Assembly: GCA_002453475.1 (NCBI GenBank)
Contig: DKGY01000078.1
Coordinates: 1-7,281, forward strand
DNA: 7,281 bases
Direction of reading: 5' to 3'
DNA from: Clostridium sp. UBA6758
Lineage (GTDB): Bacteria; Bacillota; Clostridia; Clostridiales; Clostridiaceae
The translations under genes and the position numbers were made by a program. The notes beneath the pieces were generated by a model that ran no database searches, was not told the origin of the DNA, and was given only the letters and a program-made list of their open reading frames with translations. Of the stretch, positions 1-6,421 are shown piece by piece. Every line of letters begins with the position of its first letter. Position 1 is the first letter of the stretch.

Positions 1-504
1 CATATTCGATTAGTTACGGTAATAGGAGTATTATTTATCATTTATATGGGATATCTCACTTCAAAAGAATCAGTTAATGTAGAAGAAGAACTAGATAAAA
101 CAATATCAAATTATATTATAGAATATAATAAATCTGGTTATAAGGCATTTGAAGCACATAAAATCTATGGAGTTGAAGAGAAGGATGGGTTAATTAATGT
201 TTATATGTATTCATTACACGAAGTATACTCATTTGTTAATAAAAAATTTAAGCTACAGGGGAGTTGGTCACAACCAGCATTTATGGCCTTAAAAAATGAT
301 AATGGCAAGTATAGTGTTGTTGAATATAAAGAAGCTAAGTTAGGCGCGAAAAATTTAGAATCTATGATGGAAATATTCCCAAGAAAATATGCTAAAAAAG
401 CTATATACGACGATGCGAAATCTACTGGATTAACTTTTGATATAAGAAAACAGGCTAGAAAATGGTTAAAAGAACAAGGAAAAAGCAGGTTTATTTTGGA
501 ATAA
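1..504 (+). CDS. Membrane-anchored or exported hypothetical protein, 3' part
   Basis: The reading frame is open from the first base and stops at TAA 502-504, so the gene begins upstream of the window; 167 residues are visible. The first 20 or so are hydrophobic (LVTVIGVLFIIY), then a polar region begins, as in an N-terminal signal anchor with an extracytoplasmic domain. An ATG at 46 lies inside this hydrophobic run and has no ribosome binding site at proper distance (the nearest GGAG is about 17 nt away), so I do not take it as the start. The C-terminal part (FMALKNDNGKYSVVEYKEAK, then a PRKYAKKAIYDDA segment) recalls a tail I remember from Firmicute extracytoplasmic proteins, some linked to BlaR1/M56-type sensors. 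That is a memory-based impression, not an assignment. The function is unknown. A terminator follows 70 nt downstream. Confidence 0.75.
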   Translation, partial: HIRLVTVIGVLFIIYMGYLTSKESVNVEEELDKTISNYIIEYNKSGYKAFEAHKIYGVEEKDGLINVYMYSLHEVYSFVNKKFKLQGSWSQPAFMALKNDNGKYSVVEYKEAKLGAKNLESMMEIFPRKYAKKAIYDDAKSTGLTFDIRKQARKWLKEQGKSRFILE

Positions 505-574
505 GTTATGTTTATACTCATGATGATAGATTCCTTTAGATATTTTATAAAATAAAAAGAATAAATGTTTTTAG

Positions 575-609
575 ATACCGTATTATTCAAATGCATATGC
601 GGTATTTTT
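575..609 (+). terminator. Rho-independent terminator after the first gene
   Basis: A 9-bp stem pairs 575-583 (ATACCGTAT) with 597-605 (ATGCGGTAT), with one G-U pair and a 13-nt loop. The right arm runs straight into TTTTT (605-609). It lies 70 nt past the stop of the upstream gene and about 210 nt before the next start, so it fits as that gene's terminator. Confidence 0.65.
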
Positions 610-731
610 ATTTTGAAATAGAGTAGGTGTGTTATGGCAATACATATTTTGCATAAGTATGTTTGATAGATTATGATTAAAAAATAGTTACTTAACTTGA
701 AAAGTCTATGGAAATTTTATCTTACACTTTT

Positions 732-785
732 GTAATCTTCACGTAATGTAAATAAATATGAAAAAGTATACTTATTACCTATAAT
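732..785 (+). promoter_or_regulatory. Candidate promoter of the TraX-like gene with direct repeats
   Basis: A TATAAT -10 box lies at 780-785. Exactly 17 nt upstream is TATGAA (757-762), a poor match to a -35 box. Just upstream are two GTAAT repeats (732-736 and 743-747), 11 bp apart and so on the same helix face. That spacing and position are typical of binding sites for OmpR/PhoB-type response regulators, which activate promoters with weak -35 boxes. The repeat and boxes are seen directly; the regulator type is inferred. Confidence 0.4.
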
Positions 786-822
786 CATAGCAGTAGATAA
801 TTTATTTTGGAGGTTAAATTTT

Positions 823-1527
823 ATGAGAAAATTAGATTCTTTTATTTTAAAGATTATAGCTATGATATTTATGCTTATGGATCATATTCTAACTTATATA
901 GGAACTTATGGAGGAGTAAGTATTCCAATATGGTTTGGATATTTTGGAAAAATTGCTGCACCTATATTCTTTTTCTTAATAGTTGAAGGATTTTTCCATA
1001 CTAGAAGTAAAAATAAGTACATGCTAAGGCTATTTGCTTTTAGTGGAATAATGCTAGTTGTAGATTATATGCTAGGTATTCATAATAATATATTTTTATC
1101 TCTTGGACTTTCAGTAGTACTTTTAACATGTATTGATAAAGCTAAGGAGACACGCAGAAATAATGAAAGTTATATTATATGGGTAATGTTTTCTGTAATT
1201 GCATTAGTATTAGAGTTGTTTACTGAGGCTTCACTTTATGGTGTTTCAATGACATTGATATTTTACTTCTTAAGAGAGAAAAAGGGTGTTATGGCTTTAG
1301 TATATATAATATCTAGTATTCTTCCTGTATTCACGGCGCTTGGAAATGGAGAATTATTTTTAGAATCTATATTAGTTTGGGATTATCAATGGATGATGGT
1401 ATTTGCTATAATTCCTATACTAATGTATAACGGAAAATTAGGTATTAATAATAAGTTTACTAAATGGATGTTTTACTGTTTTTATCCAATACATCTTATA
1501 GCAGTAGTACTTATCGGAAGGATATAA
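823..1527 (+). CDS. TraX family membrane protein
   Basis: This 234-aa polytopic membrane protein has about seven or eight hydrophobic segments. Family hallmarks seen are LKIIAMIFMLMDHI (9-22), the block FGKIAAPIFFFLIVEGFFHTR (41-61), and the C-terminal WMFYCFYPIHL (215-225). These match the TraX family, named after the F-plasmid protein that N-acetylates pilin. Many Firmicutes carry stand-alone chromosomal members of unknown substrate, possibly acyltransferases. The length is usual for the family. The start is supported by GGAGG at 809-813, 9 nt before ATG. No conjugation gene is nearby, so a role in pilus modification is not supported here; a chromosomal envelope acyltransferase is a guess. 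The gene appears to be transcribed alone, with a candidate regulated promoter upstream and a hairpin/T-run downstream. Confidence 0.9.
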   Translation: MRKLDSFILKIIAMIFMLMDHILTYIGTYGGVSIPIWFGYFGKIAAPIFFFLIVEGFFHTRSKNKYMLRLFAFSGIMLVVDYMLGIHNNIFLSLGLSVVLLTCIDKAKETRRNNESYIIWVMFSVIALVLELFTEASLYGVSMTLIFYFLREKKGVMALVYIISSILPVFTALGNGELFLESILVWDYQWMMVFAIIPILMYNGKLGINNKFTKWMFYCFYPIHLIAVVLIGRI

Positions 1528-1549
1528 AATATAATTGAAGTTTTAAGTG

Positions 1550-1611
1550 GTAAACTGTACCCTGTAAGAGAGAGACAGAAAAAAGGCTTGGGGTTGCAGT
1601 TTACTCTTTTT
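1550..1611 (+). terminator. Terminator-like hairpin after the TraX-like gene
   Basis: GTAAACTG (1550-1557) pairs perfectly with CAGTTTAC (1597-1604). ACCC (1559-1562) then pairs with GGGT (1591-1594) past a small internal loop, and the apical loop is large (1563-1590). A CTTTTT run (1606-1611) follows. It begins 23 nt after the TraX stop, so termination is the simplest role. The large purine-rich loop and its place just before the next gene leave attenuation possible. Confidence 0.55.
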
Positions 1612-1658
1612 CATTAAGTTTAAATCATTTATTAGTTTTAATAAGAGGAGGAATAATA

Positions 1659-2132
1659 ATGGAGCTAACGCCACAGAGAGTTTCAGAAGAATACGCAAAG
1701 GAGATAGCAAGTTGGCAGCATCCTGGAGAGTATTCAATCTATAATCTACCCTCATGGGATAACATGATAAAGGAAAATTATTCTTTATGTGACAGTATAA
1801 AAAGAGAAAGATTCATAGGGTATATAAATAAGAATAAAGAATTAGTAGGCTTTGTTAATTTATTAGATGAAGGAGAGTCTGTGTTCTTCGGAATTGGTGT
1901 AAAGCCTAATTATTGCAATAAAGGTGTAGGTAAAGTAATAACAAATATGGCTCTAACTGAAAGTGAAAAAAGATTTCCTAATAAGCCTATTTTATTAGAG
2001 GTTAGGACATGGAATAAGAGAGCAATAAGTTGTTATAGATCTCAAGGGTTTGAAATAATTGAAACAAAAAATCAGAAAACCAAAATTGGCTTTGGTGAAT
2101 TTTATGTAATGAAGTATAATGGCATAAAATAA
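1659..2132 (+). CDS. GNAT family N-acetyltransferase
   Basis: This 157-aa protein has a single GNAT fold, which transfers an acetyl group from acetyl-CoA to an amine. The acetyl-CoA-binding motif A is at about 79-98 (IGVKPNYCNKGVGKVI). It keeps the GxG of the Q/R-x-x-G-x-G signature but has Cys where Gln/Arg is usual. Motif B follows as LEVRTWNKRAISCYRSQGF (113-131), with the typical Asn, Tyr and Gly-Phe. The overall look is RimI-like, but the N-terminus and tail are not diagnostic and the substrate is unknown. GAGGAGG (1645-1651), 7 nt before ATG, fixes the start. It is a single-gene unit between a hairpin upstream and a long inverted repeat downstream. Confidence 0.88.
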   Translation: MELTPQRVSEEYAKEIASWQHPGEYSIYNLPSWDNMIKENYSLCDSIKRERFIGYINKNKELVGFVNLLDEGESVFFGIGVKPNYCNKGVGKVITNMALTESEKRFPNKPILLEVRTWNKRAISCYRSQGFEIIETKNQKTKIGFGEFYVMKYNGIK

Positions 2133-2160
2133 TAAATAACGTAATATGGTAGTAATTTTA

Positions 2161-2219
2161 TAAAATCAATTTTAAAAATCATATGTATAAAAAACATATC
2201 ATTTTTGAAATTGATTTTA
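2161..2219. terminator. Long AT-rich inverted repeat, probable terminator
   Basis: Two 25-nt arms (2161-2185 and 2195-2219) flank a 9-nt loop. As RNA, 23 positions form Watson-Crick pairs, one is G-U and one is a C-C mismatch. It starts 28 nt after the GNAT stop. No clean T-run follows on the plus strand (ACTTTATG), and the stem is nearly all A-T. It may be a terminator, perhaps working both ways, or a miniature palindromic repeat; the pairing itself is clear. Confidence 0.5.
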
Positions 2220-2510
2220 CTTTATGTGTAGAATATATTAACTTATATACAATATATATACATTAGGCGGAAATAAGTGTTACAATCAAATTAATAGAAC
2301 CTTACCACTAGGGAGAGAAGAAAATAAAATATATAGAAATATATGTGGATTATTAACCTTGGATAGTTCTCATTTACATTTCTATTTCATAAATCCATTT
2401 GTTGAAGTATTTTTATTTAAGAATGATTTATAGATATGACAAGGTAAAACTTTCTATATAATAAAAAAATATTTTAATTGAGATGATTATTCAAAGCAGG
2501 GGGTATTTTC
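2220..2510. other. AT-rich non-coding stretch before the second GNAT gene
   Basis: I find no open frame with a ribosome binding site here on either strand, and no T-box or other riboswitch motif I recognise. A possible weak promoter is ATGACA (2436-2441) with TATAAT (2457-2462). Its 15-nt spacing is shorter than ideal, and it would give a leader of about 40 nt. The rest looks like ordinary AT-rich intergenic DNA. Confidence 0.4.
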
Positions 2511-3446
2511 ATGGGGAAAATAGAAAGGTGGCAAGAGGAAAAAGAAGAATATATTTTGAGTAATGGGCTTATGCTTAAAAAAGCTGATAAACGTGATTTT
2601 GGAATCCATGAAACAATATATTCAAATGTAGATTTAGAGCTAAGTTTTAGTTGGAAAAAACAAACTGTAGACAAAATAGATTATAATAGTCATTTTTGGA
2701 TATTTAAGGATGGGGAAAGAGTTGGAGGAGTGCATATTAATCCTAAATTAATGGGAGCTTTTTTTATGGAAGCGCCCTATATTATTGATAGATTTATAGT
2801 TATTAGTGCTCTTAATGATGTATTACTACAATGGTCAGATGATGATGATAAGGTTAGAGTATATGGTGTTACGCCTAGAGATATAGAACATTTTCATAAA
2901 CTTGGATATAGGACAAAATGTGAAAGAAGAGTAATGATTCGACCAACAGAGGTATTTGATAATATTAGCTGGAGTGATGATTTAACTATTAGAGTACCAA
3001 ATACATTTGATATTCCTGAGATAGGAAAGTTATTTTTCGAAAGTTATAGTGGGGGTATCGATTATAAAGTTTTTGGGAATCAGAGTTTAGAGGAAGTTAC
3101 TATGAATGTTGAAAAAGTCTTCGACATATATAAATCAAACAATATTCTTGATGGCTCAACTCTTGTTTTCAATAAAAACACAAACGAGTTAATAGGAGCA
3201 TGCCTAGCGGGAATTAGTGGATATTGTGATAATGATTTTTCAGAAATTGGTGAAATTGCAGTAAAGCCAGCATATAGGAAACTGGGAATTGCTTCAAATA
3301 TGATAAAGCGAGCATTAACAAATTTAAAGAAAATATCTCCTGCATCAATATTATGCGTTACTATAGGCAATCCAGCTGAAGGGTTGTACCATAAAATGGG
3401 GTTTTTCTCAGGGGTTAAGTTTACAAATATGTATTTAGATAAATAG
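2511..3446 (+). CDS. GNAT acetyltransferase with degenerate N-terminal GNAT-like domain
   Basis: This 311-aa protein is about twice the length of a single-domain GNAT. The C-terminal half (about 158-311) is a good GNAT domain: motif A is EIGEIAVKPAYRKLGIASNM (245-264) with a canonical R-x-x-G-x-A, and motif B is VTIGNPAEGLYHKMGF (283-298). The N-terminal half (about 15-145) has no acetyl-CoA loop but ends in HFHKLGYRTKCERR (127-140), which resembles the last part of a GNAT fold. I read it as a tandem GNAT with an inactive first copy. The acetyl acceptor is unknown. The start is fixed by AGGGGG (2498-2503), 7 nt before ATG. It appears to be transcribed alone; the downstream gene has its own promoter-like element. 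No convincing terminator is seen after the stop. Confidence 0.88.
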   Translation: MGKIERWQEEKEEYILSNGLMLKKADKRDFGIHETIYSNVDLELSFSWKKQTVDKIDYNSHFWIFKDGERVGGVHINPKLMGAFFMEAPYIIDRFIVISALNDVLLQWSDDDDKVRVYGVTPRDIEHFHKLGYRTKCERRVMIRPTEVFDNISWSDDLTIRVPNTFDIPEIGKLFFESYSGGIDYKVFGNQSLEEVTMNVEKVFDIYKSNNILDGSTLVFNKNTNELIGACLAGISGYCDNDFSEIGEIAVKPAYRKLGIASNMIKRALTNLKKISPASILCVTIGNPAEGLYHKMGFFSGVKFTNMYLDK

Positions 3447-3505
3447 TATTCATAAAATTACTGAAGCCATGGTAAATATAATAAACTAGTAGACTGTAAA
3501 TTTTC

Positions 3506-3568
3506 ATGCAATAAATTAATACTTTCATGTATTATCTTGGAATACAAAGCACTGGATACATTATAATG
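3506..3568 (+). promoter_or_regulatory. Repeated promoter element, copy 1
   Basis: This is the first of three gapless 63-bp copies (others at 4721 and 6422); 47 columns are identical in all three. It carries the invariant 15-nt core ATACTTTCATGTATT (3519-3533), GAATAC (3540-3545) and the -10 box TATAAT (3562-3567). GAATAC is 16 nt from TATAAT, in place of a normal -35 box. The core contains the inverted half-sites ATAC-N6-GTAT, and GTATT then pairs in symmetry with AATAC 7 nt later. It sits 53 nt before the start of the coiled-coil gene. It is likely a promoter with an activator or unusual sigma-factor site. Confidence 0.7.
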
Positions 3569-3606
3569 TCACTAGGACTAATTGGGTATGACCCCAGCAA
3601 GAGCAG

Positions 3607-3612
3607 AAAGGA
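3607..3612 (+). promoter_or_regulatory. Ribosome binding site deciding the coiled-coil gene start
   Basis: AAAGGA lies 8 nt before ATG 3621. The frame is also open upstream, with a TTG at 3582 and an ATG at 3588, but neither has a purine-rich site at proper distance, and that segment looks like leader. The start at 3621 (MFEYINKEL) is therefore preferred. Confidence 0.65.
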
Positions 3613-3620
3613 AATTTAAT

Positions 3621-4559
3621 ATGTTTGAATATATTAATAAAGAACTTATAGATGCCAAGGAAAATTTAAGACGAAAAGAGAAACTTGAAGGTTTGATTAA
3701 TCATACTGAGGAAACCTTTGAAATAGAATTGAATAGAAAGACAGAGCTTGAAAACATTCTTAAAGACGAGGATAAGGATGTAAAAAAACTTGAATCATTA
3801 AGTATTACTAACATATTTTATTCTATACTTGGTAGTAAGGAGCAGTAGCTTGATAAAGAGAGACAAGAGTTCCTTGCAGCTAAGTTAAAGTATGATGAAT
3901 GTTGTCACTCAGTTTTAGTTTTAGAAAGAGATCTTGAATCTTATAAAGAGTCATTAAACAGTTTACTTGGTGCAGAGGCTGAATATGAAGCTGTATTAAA
4001 GAAAAAAGAAGAGTTTATAATAGGTTTAAATAATGAGAATTCTAAAAAACTACTTGAAATTATGGACAACGTAGCTGCTATTGAAGCTAAGAAGAAAGAG
4101 CTACTGGAAGCAATAGCTGCTGGTAACACTGCTCGAAATGAACTTCAATATGTAGTAGATTCTCTCAAAAGTGCTGAGGGATGGGGAACATGGGATATAC
4201 TAGGTGGAGGTATTATTGCCACAGCAGCTAAACATTCCGATATTGATAAGGCTAAAAATTTTGCTCAGAATACAAAAATTGCACTGATGAAATTTCAAAA
4301 TGAATTATCAGATGTAGATTTAACAATGAATATTGATATAAATATTGGCTCTTTTGAAACTTTTGTAGATTATTTTTTTGATGGTCTTATATCTGATTGG
4401 ATTGTACAATCAAAAATCAGTGACTCTTTAAATTGTGTATGCAATGTTGTATATAACGTAGAGGATATAATAAAATCTCTTGAAGAAAAGCTTACTACTG
4501 TAGAGAATGAATTACTTTCAATAAAAGATAATATGAAATCACTTATTGAAGAAGCATAA
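3621..4559 (+). pseudogene. Coiled-coil protein gene interrupted by an in-frame amber stop
   Basis: One reading frame of 312 codons runs to TAA 4557-4559, broken only by TAG at codon 76 (3846-3848). Coding quality is the same on both sides. The N-terminal piece (75 aa, ending ILGSKEQ) is a charged helix, and the frame resumes with LDKERQEFLAAKLKYDE. Further on come long heptad-like helices (about 77-190), a Gly-rich GWGTWDILGGGI segment, an IGSFETFVDYFFDGLISDW segment and a final coiled coil. I recall intact Firmicute relatives of unknown function with Gln near the stop position, so a CAG-to-TAG or CAA-to-TAG change is the simplest cause. There is no ribosome binding site at ATG 4062, so the C-terminal part is probably not made separately. 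A repeated promoter element lies upstream and a hairpin downstream. Sequence error or readthrough cannot be excluded. Confidence 0.8.
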
Positions 4560-4644
4560 GATTTAGGGATTATGGTGGCTACCCTATTAATATGAACTAT
4601 TTAAAATTGATAATACTTTAATGAAATAAATAAAAATATGGATC

Positions 4645-4675
4645 AAGGGAAGTCAAAATAATAATGACTTCCCTT
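4645..4675. terminator. Terminator hairpin after the coiled-coil gene
   Basis: A perfect 11-bp stem pairs AAGGGAAGTCA (4645-4655) with TGACTTCCCTT (4665-4675) around a 9-nt A/T loop. It lies 85 nt past the stop codon. The following AAAATTTATATATTTT is U-rich only in part, so it is a moderate terminator for the plus strand. Confidence 0.6.
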
Positions 4676-4720
4676 AAAATTTATATATTTTAGTATTTAA
4701 TGTTTAACATATATATTCTT

Positions 4721-4783
4721 ATGCAATGAATTGATACTTTCATGTATTTTTATAGAATACAAAACTTTATATACATTATAATG
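4721..4783 (+). promoter_or_regulatory. Repeated promoter element, copy 2
   Basis: This copy has the same 63-bp layout as copies 1 and 3: core ATACTTTCATGTATT at 4734-4748, GAATAC at 4755-4760 and TATAAT at 4777-4782. Like copy 3 it is preceded by TCTT. It lies 103 nt upstream of the small membrane-protein start at 4886. Just after it, AGAC (4784-4787) can pair with GTCT (4796-4799) in the presumed leader. Confidence 0.7.
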
Positions 4784-4870
4784 AGACTAGAGAATGTCTT
4801 TAGTAATCAACTTTAAGAGGGCTAGTAAGTAAATATGATAGTAAGGAGCATTATGATGACAAGACAACTT

Positions 4871-4876
4871 TGGAGG
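4871..4876 (+). promoter_or_regulatory. Ribosome binding site deciding the small membrane-protein start
   Basis: TGGAGG lies 9 nt before ATG 4886. Upstream in-frame ATGs at 4835 and 4853 are possible; the latter has AAGGAG only 4 nt away. The segment they would add (VRSIMMTRQLWRRKD) is not hydrophobic, so 4886 is preferred. Confidence 0.6.
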
Positions 4877-4885
4877 CGTAAAGAT

Positions 4886-5083
4886 ATGAAAAAAGATATA
4901 TTGAATATAAGCATTATGCTATTACTCATTGGAATGTCTATATGCTTCGTTTTGGGAATGGTTATATGTTTTATTTTAAATAAGTTTTTGTCTAGTAGTA
5001 TATCATTAATTTTAACAATGGTAATTATTTGTGTTATGGGAAGTGTGTTTACTTGTTATATATTTTTTAATAAGAGGGGTTGA
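4886..5083 (+). CDS. Small membrane protein with two helices
   Basis: This 65-aa protein is almost wholly hydrophobic. After MKKDILN come two membrane segments (about 8-29 and 36-60), ending in FFNKRG. I do not recognise a family. It is driven by copy 2 of the repeated promoter element. The stop TGA (5081-5083) comes right after a GGGG run (5076-5079). Loss of one G would let the frame run on for 43 more codons to TAA 5211-5213, just before a strong terminator, so this may be the front of a frameshifted gene of about 108 aa. Otherwise it is a complete small membrane peptide with a long 3' untranslated region. A role as immunity, toxin or sensor peptide cannot be told from the sequence. Confidence 0.65.
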   Translation: MKKDILNISIMLLLIGMSICFVLGMVICFILNKFLSSSISLILTMVIICVMGSVFTCYIFFNKRG

Positions 5084-5213
5084 AATTGAAGCAAACTTTG
5101 ATAGGACGGACATGGTAACCATTGGAGAATCAATAGGAGAAAAAAGTGAACGTGATTTAATCCCTTTTGAGGGAGAATGGTTTGCCGTAGTTGTTGCTGA
5201 AGGTATAAAATAA
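5084..5213 (+). pseudogene. Possible out-of-frame 3' part of the small membrane-protein gene
   Basis: In the frame one base off from the 65-aa gene, codons stay open from before 5080 to TAA 5211-5213. They encode a soluble-looking tail: VEIEANFDRTDMVTIGES, then SERDLIPFEGEWFAVVVAEGIK. The first ATG in this frame, at 5112, has only a weak AGGACGG too close to it. The stop lies 12 nt before the terminator stem region, a natural gene end. I read it as the tail of the preceding gene after an indel in GGGG, at low confidence. It may instead be untranslated. Confidence 0.3.
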
Positions 5214-5225
5214 GAATTTAAAAAT

Positions 5226-5267
5226 AAAAAACTTCAGTGGAAGATAGCACTTCCACTGAAGTTTTTT
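5226..5267. terminator. Strong bidirectional terminator between convergent units
   Basis: AACTTCAGTGGAAG (5230-5243) pairs perfectly with CTTCCACTGAAGTT (5250-5263) around a 6-nt loop. A-run and T-run flanks extend the pairing (5226-5229 with 5264-5267). TTTTTTT follows on the plus strand and AAAAA precedes it, so it works in both directions. It ends both the plus-strand membrane-protein unit and the minus-strand DUF2922 unit. Confidence 0.9.
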
Positions 5268-5294
5268 TATGATAAAAGAGGAAGCAATTTAGGT

Positions 5295-5513
5295 TTACGC
5301 AAGACTAAACTTAGTAGTTTGTCTTTGAGTAAGCTGCGCTCCGTATTTAGAAGCTAGTGAGCCTCCTTTACTAAGAAAAACATCCTTAGCAATTATGGTA
5401 TCCATAAGAGTTGATACCTGAGGTTCAGTGATATCTTGCTTAACCCCTGAAATTGATAGGTTTACCTTATCTCCACTGGTATTAATAAAAGTCATTAATA
5501 ATGAATATTCCAT
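5295..5513 (-). CDS. DUF2922 family small protein
   Basis: This 72-aa protein matches my memory of the DUF2922 family in layout and length. It opens with MEYSLLMTFINTSGDKVNLSISGV, then ITEPQVSTLMDTIIAKDVFLSKGGSLASKYGAQL, and ends in a TTKFSLA strand. No function is established for the family. The start is ATG at 5513-5511 with AAGGAGG (5530-5524) 10 nt upstream. It is the last gene of a minus-strand group, 45 nt after the DUF1659 gene and just before the bidirectional terminator. DUF1659 and DUF2922 genes are commonly adjacent in Bacillus and Clostridium, which supports both calls. Confidence 0.85.
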   Translation of the reverse strand: MEYSLLMTFINTSGDKVNLSISGVKQDITEPQVSTLMDTIIAKDVFLSKGGSLASKYGAQLTQRQTTKFSLA

Positions 5514-5558
5514 ACCTGAATTTCCTCCTTTCCTAGGTTAAATGACAGTTAATGCTCT

Positions 5559-5783
5559 TTAAGCATTAACTAATTTTGAAGATTCATTTAAGTAACTATC
5601 CCTAGTAGAAGCACTTAAAACATCCTTAATAGCTTCAGCTACATCAAAAACATTTTGAGGATCAACACTAGGTTTTACTCCAGAAAAAGTTTTTTTCTTA
5701 TAAATTGTAGCTCCAGTCTTATCAGTTCCATTTTCTACTTCAATATGAAAAGAAGTGGTGTTTAAAATTTTATTTACAGCCAT
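5559..5783 (-). CDS. DUF1659 family small protein
   Basis: This 74-aa protein starts MAVNKILNTTSFHIEVENGTD and contains GATIYKKKTFSGVKPSVDPQNVFDVAEAIKDVL. This is the DUF1659 pattern as I remember it: a strand pair, then a short helix with D-x-x-D/N-x-x-D-V-A. The function is unknown. The start is ATG at 5783-5781, with AAGGAGGTG (5798-5790) 6 nt upstream. A GTG at 5792 is in frame but overlaps that site, so I reject it. The DUF2922 gene follows after 45 nt, almost certainly on the same transcript. A TATAAT on the minus strand (5820-5815) might give an internal promoter, but no good -35 box accompanies it. Confidence 0.85.
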   Translation of the reverse strand: MAVNKILNTTSFHIEVENGTDKTGATIYKKKTFSGVKPSVDPQNVFDVAEAIKDVLSASTRDSYLNESSKLVNA

Positions 5784-5863
5784 GAGATTCACCTCCTTAT
5801 TAACGGTTTCAATGATTATATATGCACGTCAAAAGATAAGTGGAAAACATAAATAGTGAATAA

Positions 5864-6289
5864 TTATAAAGTTTTAATTCCATCTTTGTTGAAAATATAA
5901 TCATAGTAATTTCTAATTGCTGCATCCACAATAGTATTCATATACACATTAACATTAGGATGAATAGCTTTAATTTCATTAAGCATTCTAGCAGTAGAAT
6001 TTCTTATCTTATAGCATCTCTGAGTATCAAAGGGTTCACCATCTATGGGAGGAGTTATTTCAGGTGCTTCAGTTTTAAACTTACGGTTATCAGTAAAGCT
6101 ATCATTGCAGTGTGATGAAGGGGCTATAGTGGCTGTGGAGAAACATTTTTTAGATGTAGTTTCTTTTGAAAAATTAAAGGATGATATGGGAGTTCCTGTG
6201 ATGTCATCACAGATACCATTGAATTCATCTAAATTATCTTCAAAATTAGATTCATCTATAGGATTATTAATTTTATTATCTTTTTTCAT
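5864..6289 (-). CDS. Hypothetical protein with ribbon-helix-helix-like C-terminus
   Basis: This 141-aa protein has two parts. Residues 1-88 are acidic, rich in Ser/Thr/Asn and low in predicted structure (EDNLDEFNGICDDI, then KETTSKKC). Residues 90-131 (RCYKIRNSTARMLNEIKAIHP, then MNTIVDAAIRNYYDYI) look like a short strand and two helices, similar to ribbon-helix-helix DNA-binding domains with an extended linker. The start is ATG 6289-6287, with AAGGAGG (6302-6296) 6 nt upstream. A plus-strand frame over the same bases has no such site. It is the first gene of the minus-strand group, 80 nt before the DUF1659 gene. A regulatory or DNA-binding role is inferred from the fold guess only; the target is unknown. 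Confidence 0.8.
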   Translation of the reverse strand: MKKDNKINNPIDESNFEDNLDEFNGICDDITGTPISSFNFSKETTSKKCFSTATIAPSSHCNDSFTDNRKFKTEAPEITPPIDGEPFDTQRCYKIRNSTARMLNEIKAIHPNVNVYMNTIVDAAIRNYYDYIFNKDGIKTL

Positions 6290-6421
6290 GGGAATCCTCC
6301 TTCTAAATTAATTAACATTTAATATATATGCTTTTATTAATAAAATTCACTGGAACTCAATGAATAAGAAATCTGTTTGGATAATATTTACTGGGAATCT
6401 ATTATATAAAATTGTAATCTT

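Noticed and set aside
201..596. Minus-strand open frame of 131 codons over the first gene
   Set aside because: It is antisense to a good plus-strand frame, runs through the terminator hairpin, and has no convincing ribosome binding site.
638..662. Possible fourth, reversed copy of the repeated element core
   Set aside because: The reverse complement has ATACTT and ATGTATT but with about nine extra bases between them, and no GAATAC or TATAAT at the right distance.
1543..1755. Minus-strand frame spanning the TraX/GNAT gap
   Set aside because: It overlaps the hairpin and the GNAT start, and its product looks like antisense of hydrophobic codons with no ribosome binding site.
2220..2510. T-box or riboswitch before the second GNAT gene
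   Set aside because: No T-box antiterminator motif, no conserved riboswitch core I recognise, and no terminator next to the start.
3846..3848. TAG read as pyrrolysine or a programmed readthrough site
   Set aside because: No sign of pyrrolysine machinery or a recoding structure is visible, and a single base change from a Gln codon explains it more simply.
5086..5118. Tiny TTG-started frame behind GAGGGG
   Set aside because: It encodes only ten residues before a stop, so it is not a credible gene.
6045..6311. Plus-strand open frame of 88 codons over the 141-aa minus-strand gene
   Set aside because: The minus-strand frame has AAGGAGG at 6 nt from its ATG and a domain-like C-terminus; the plus frame has neither.
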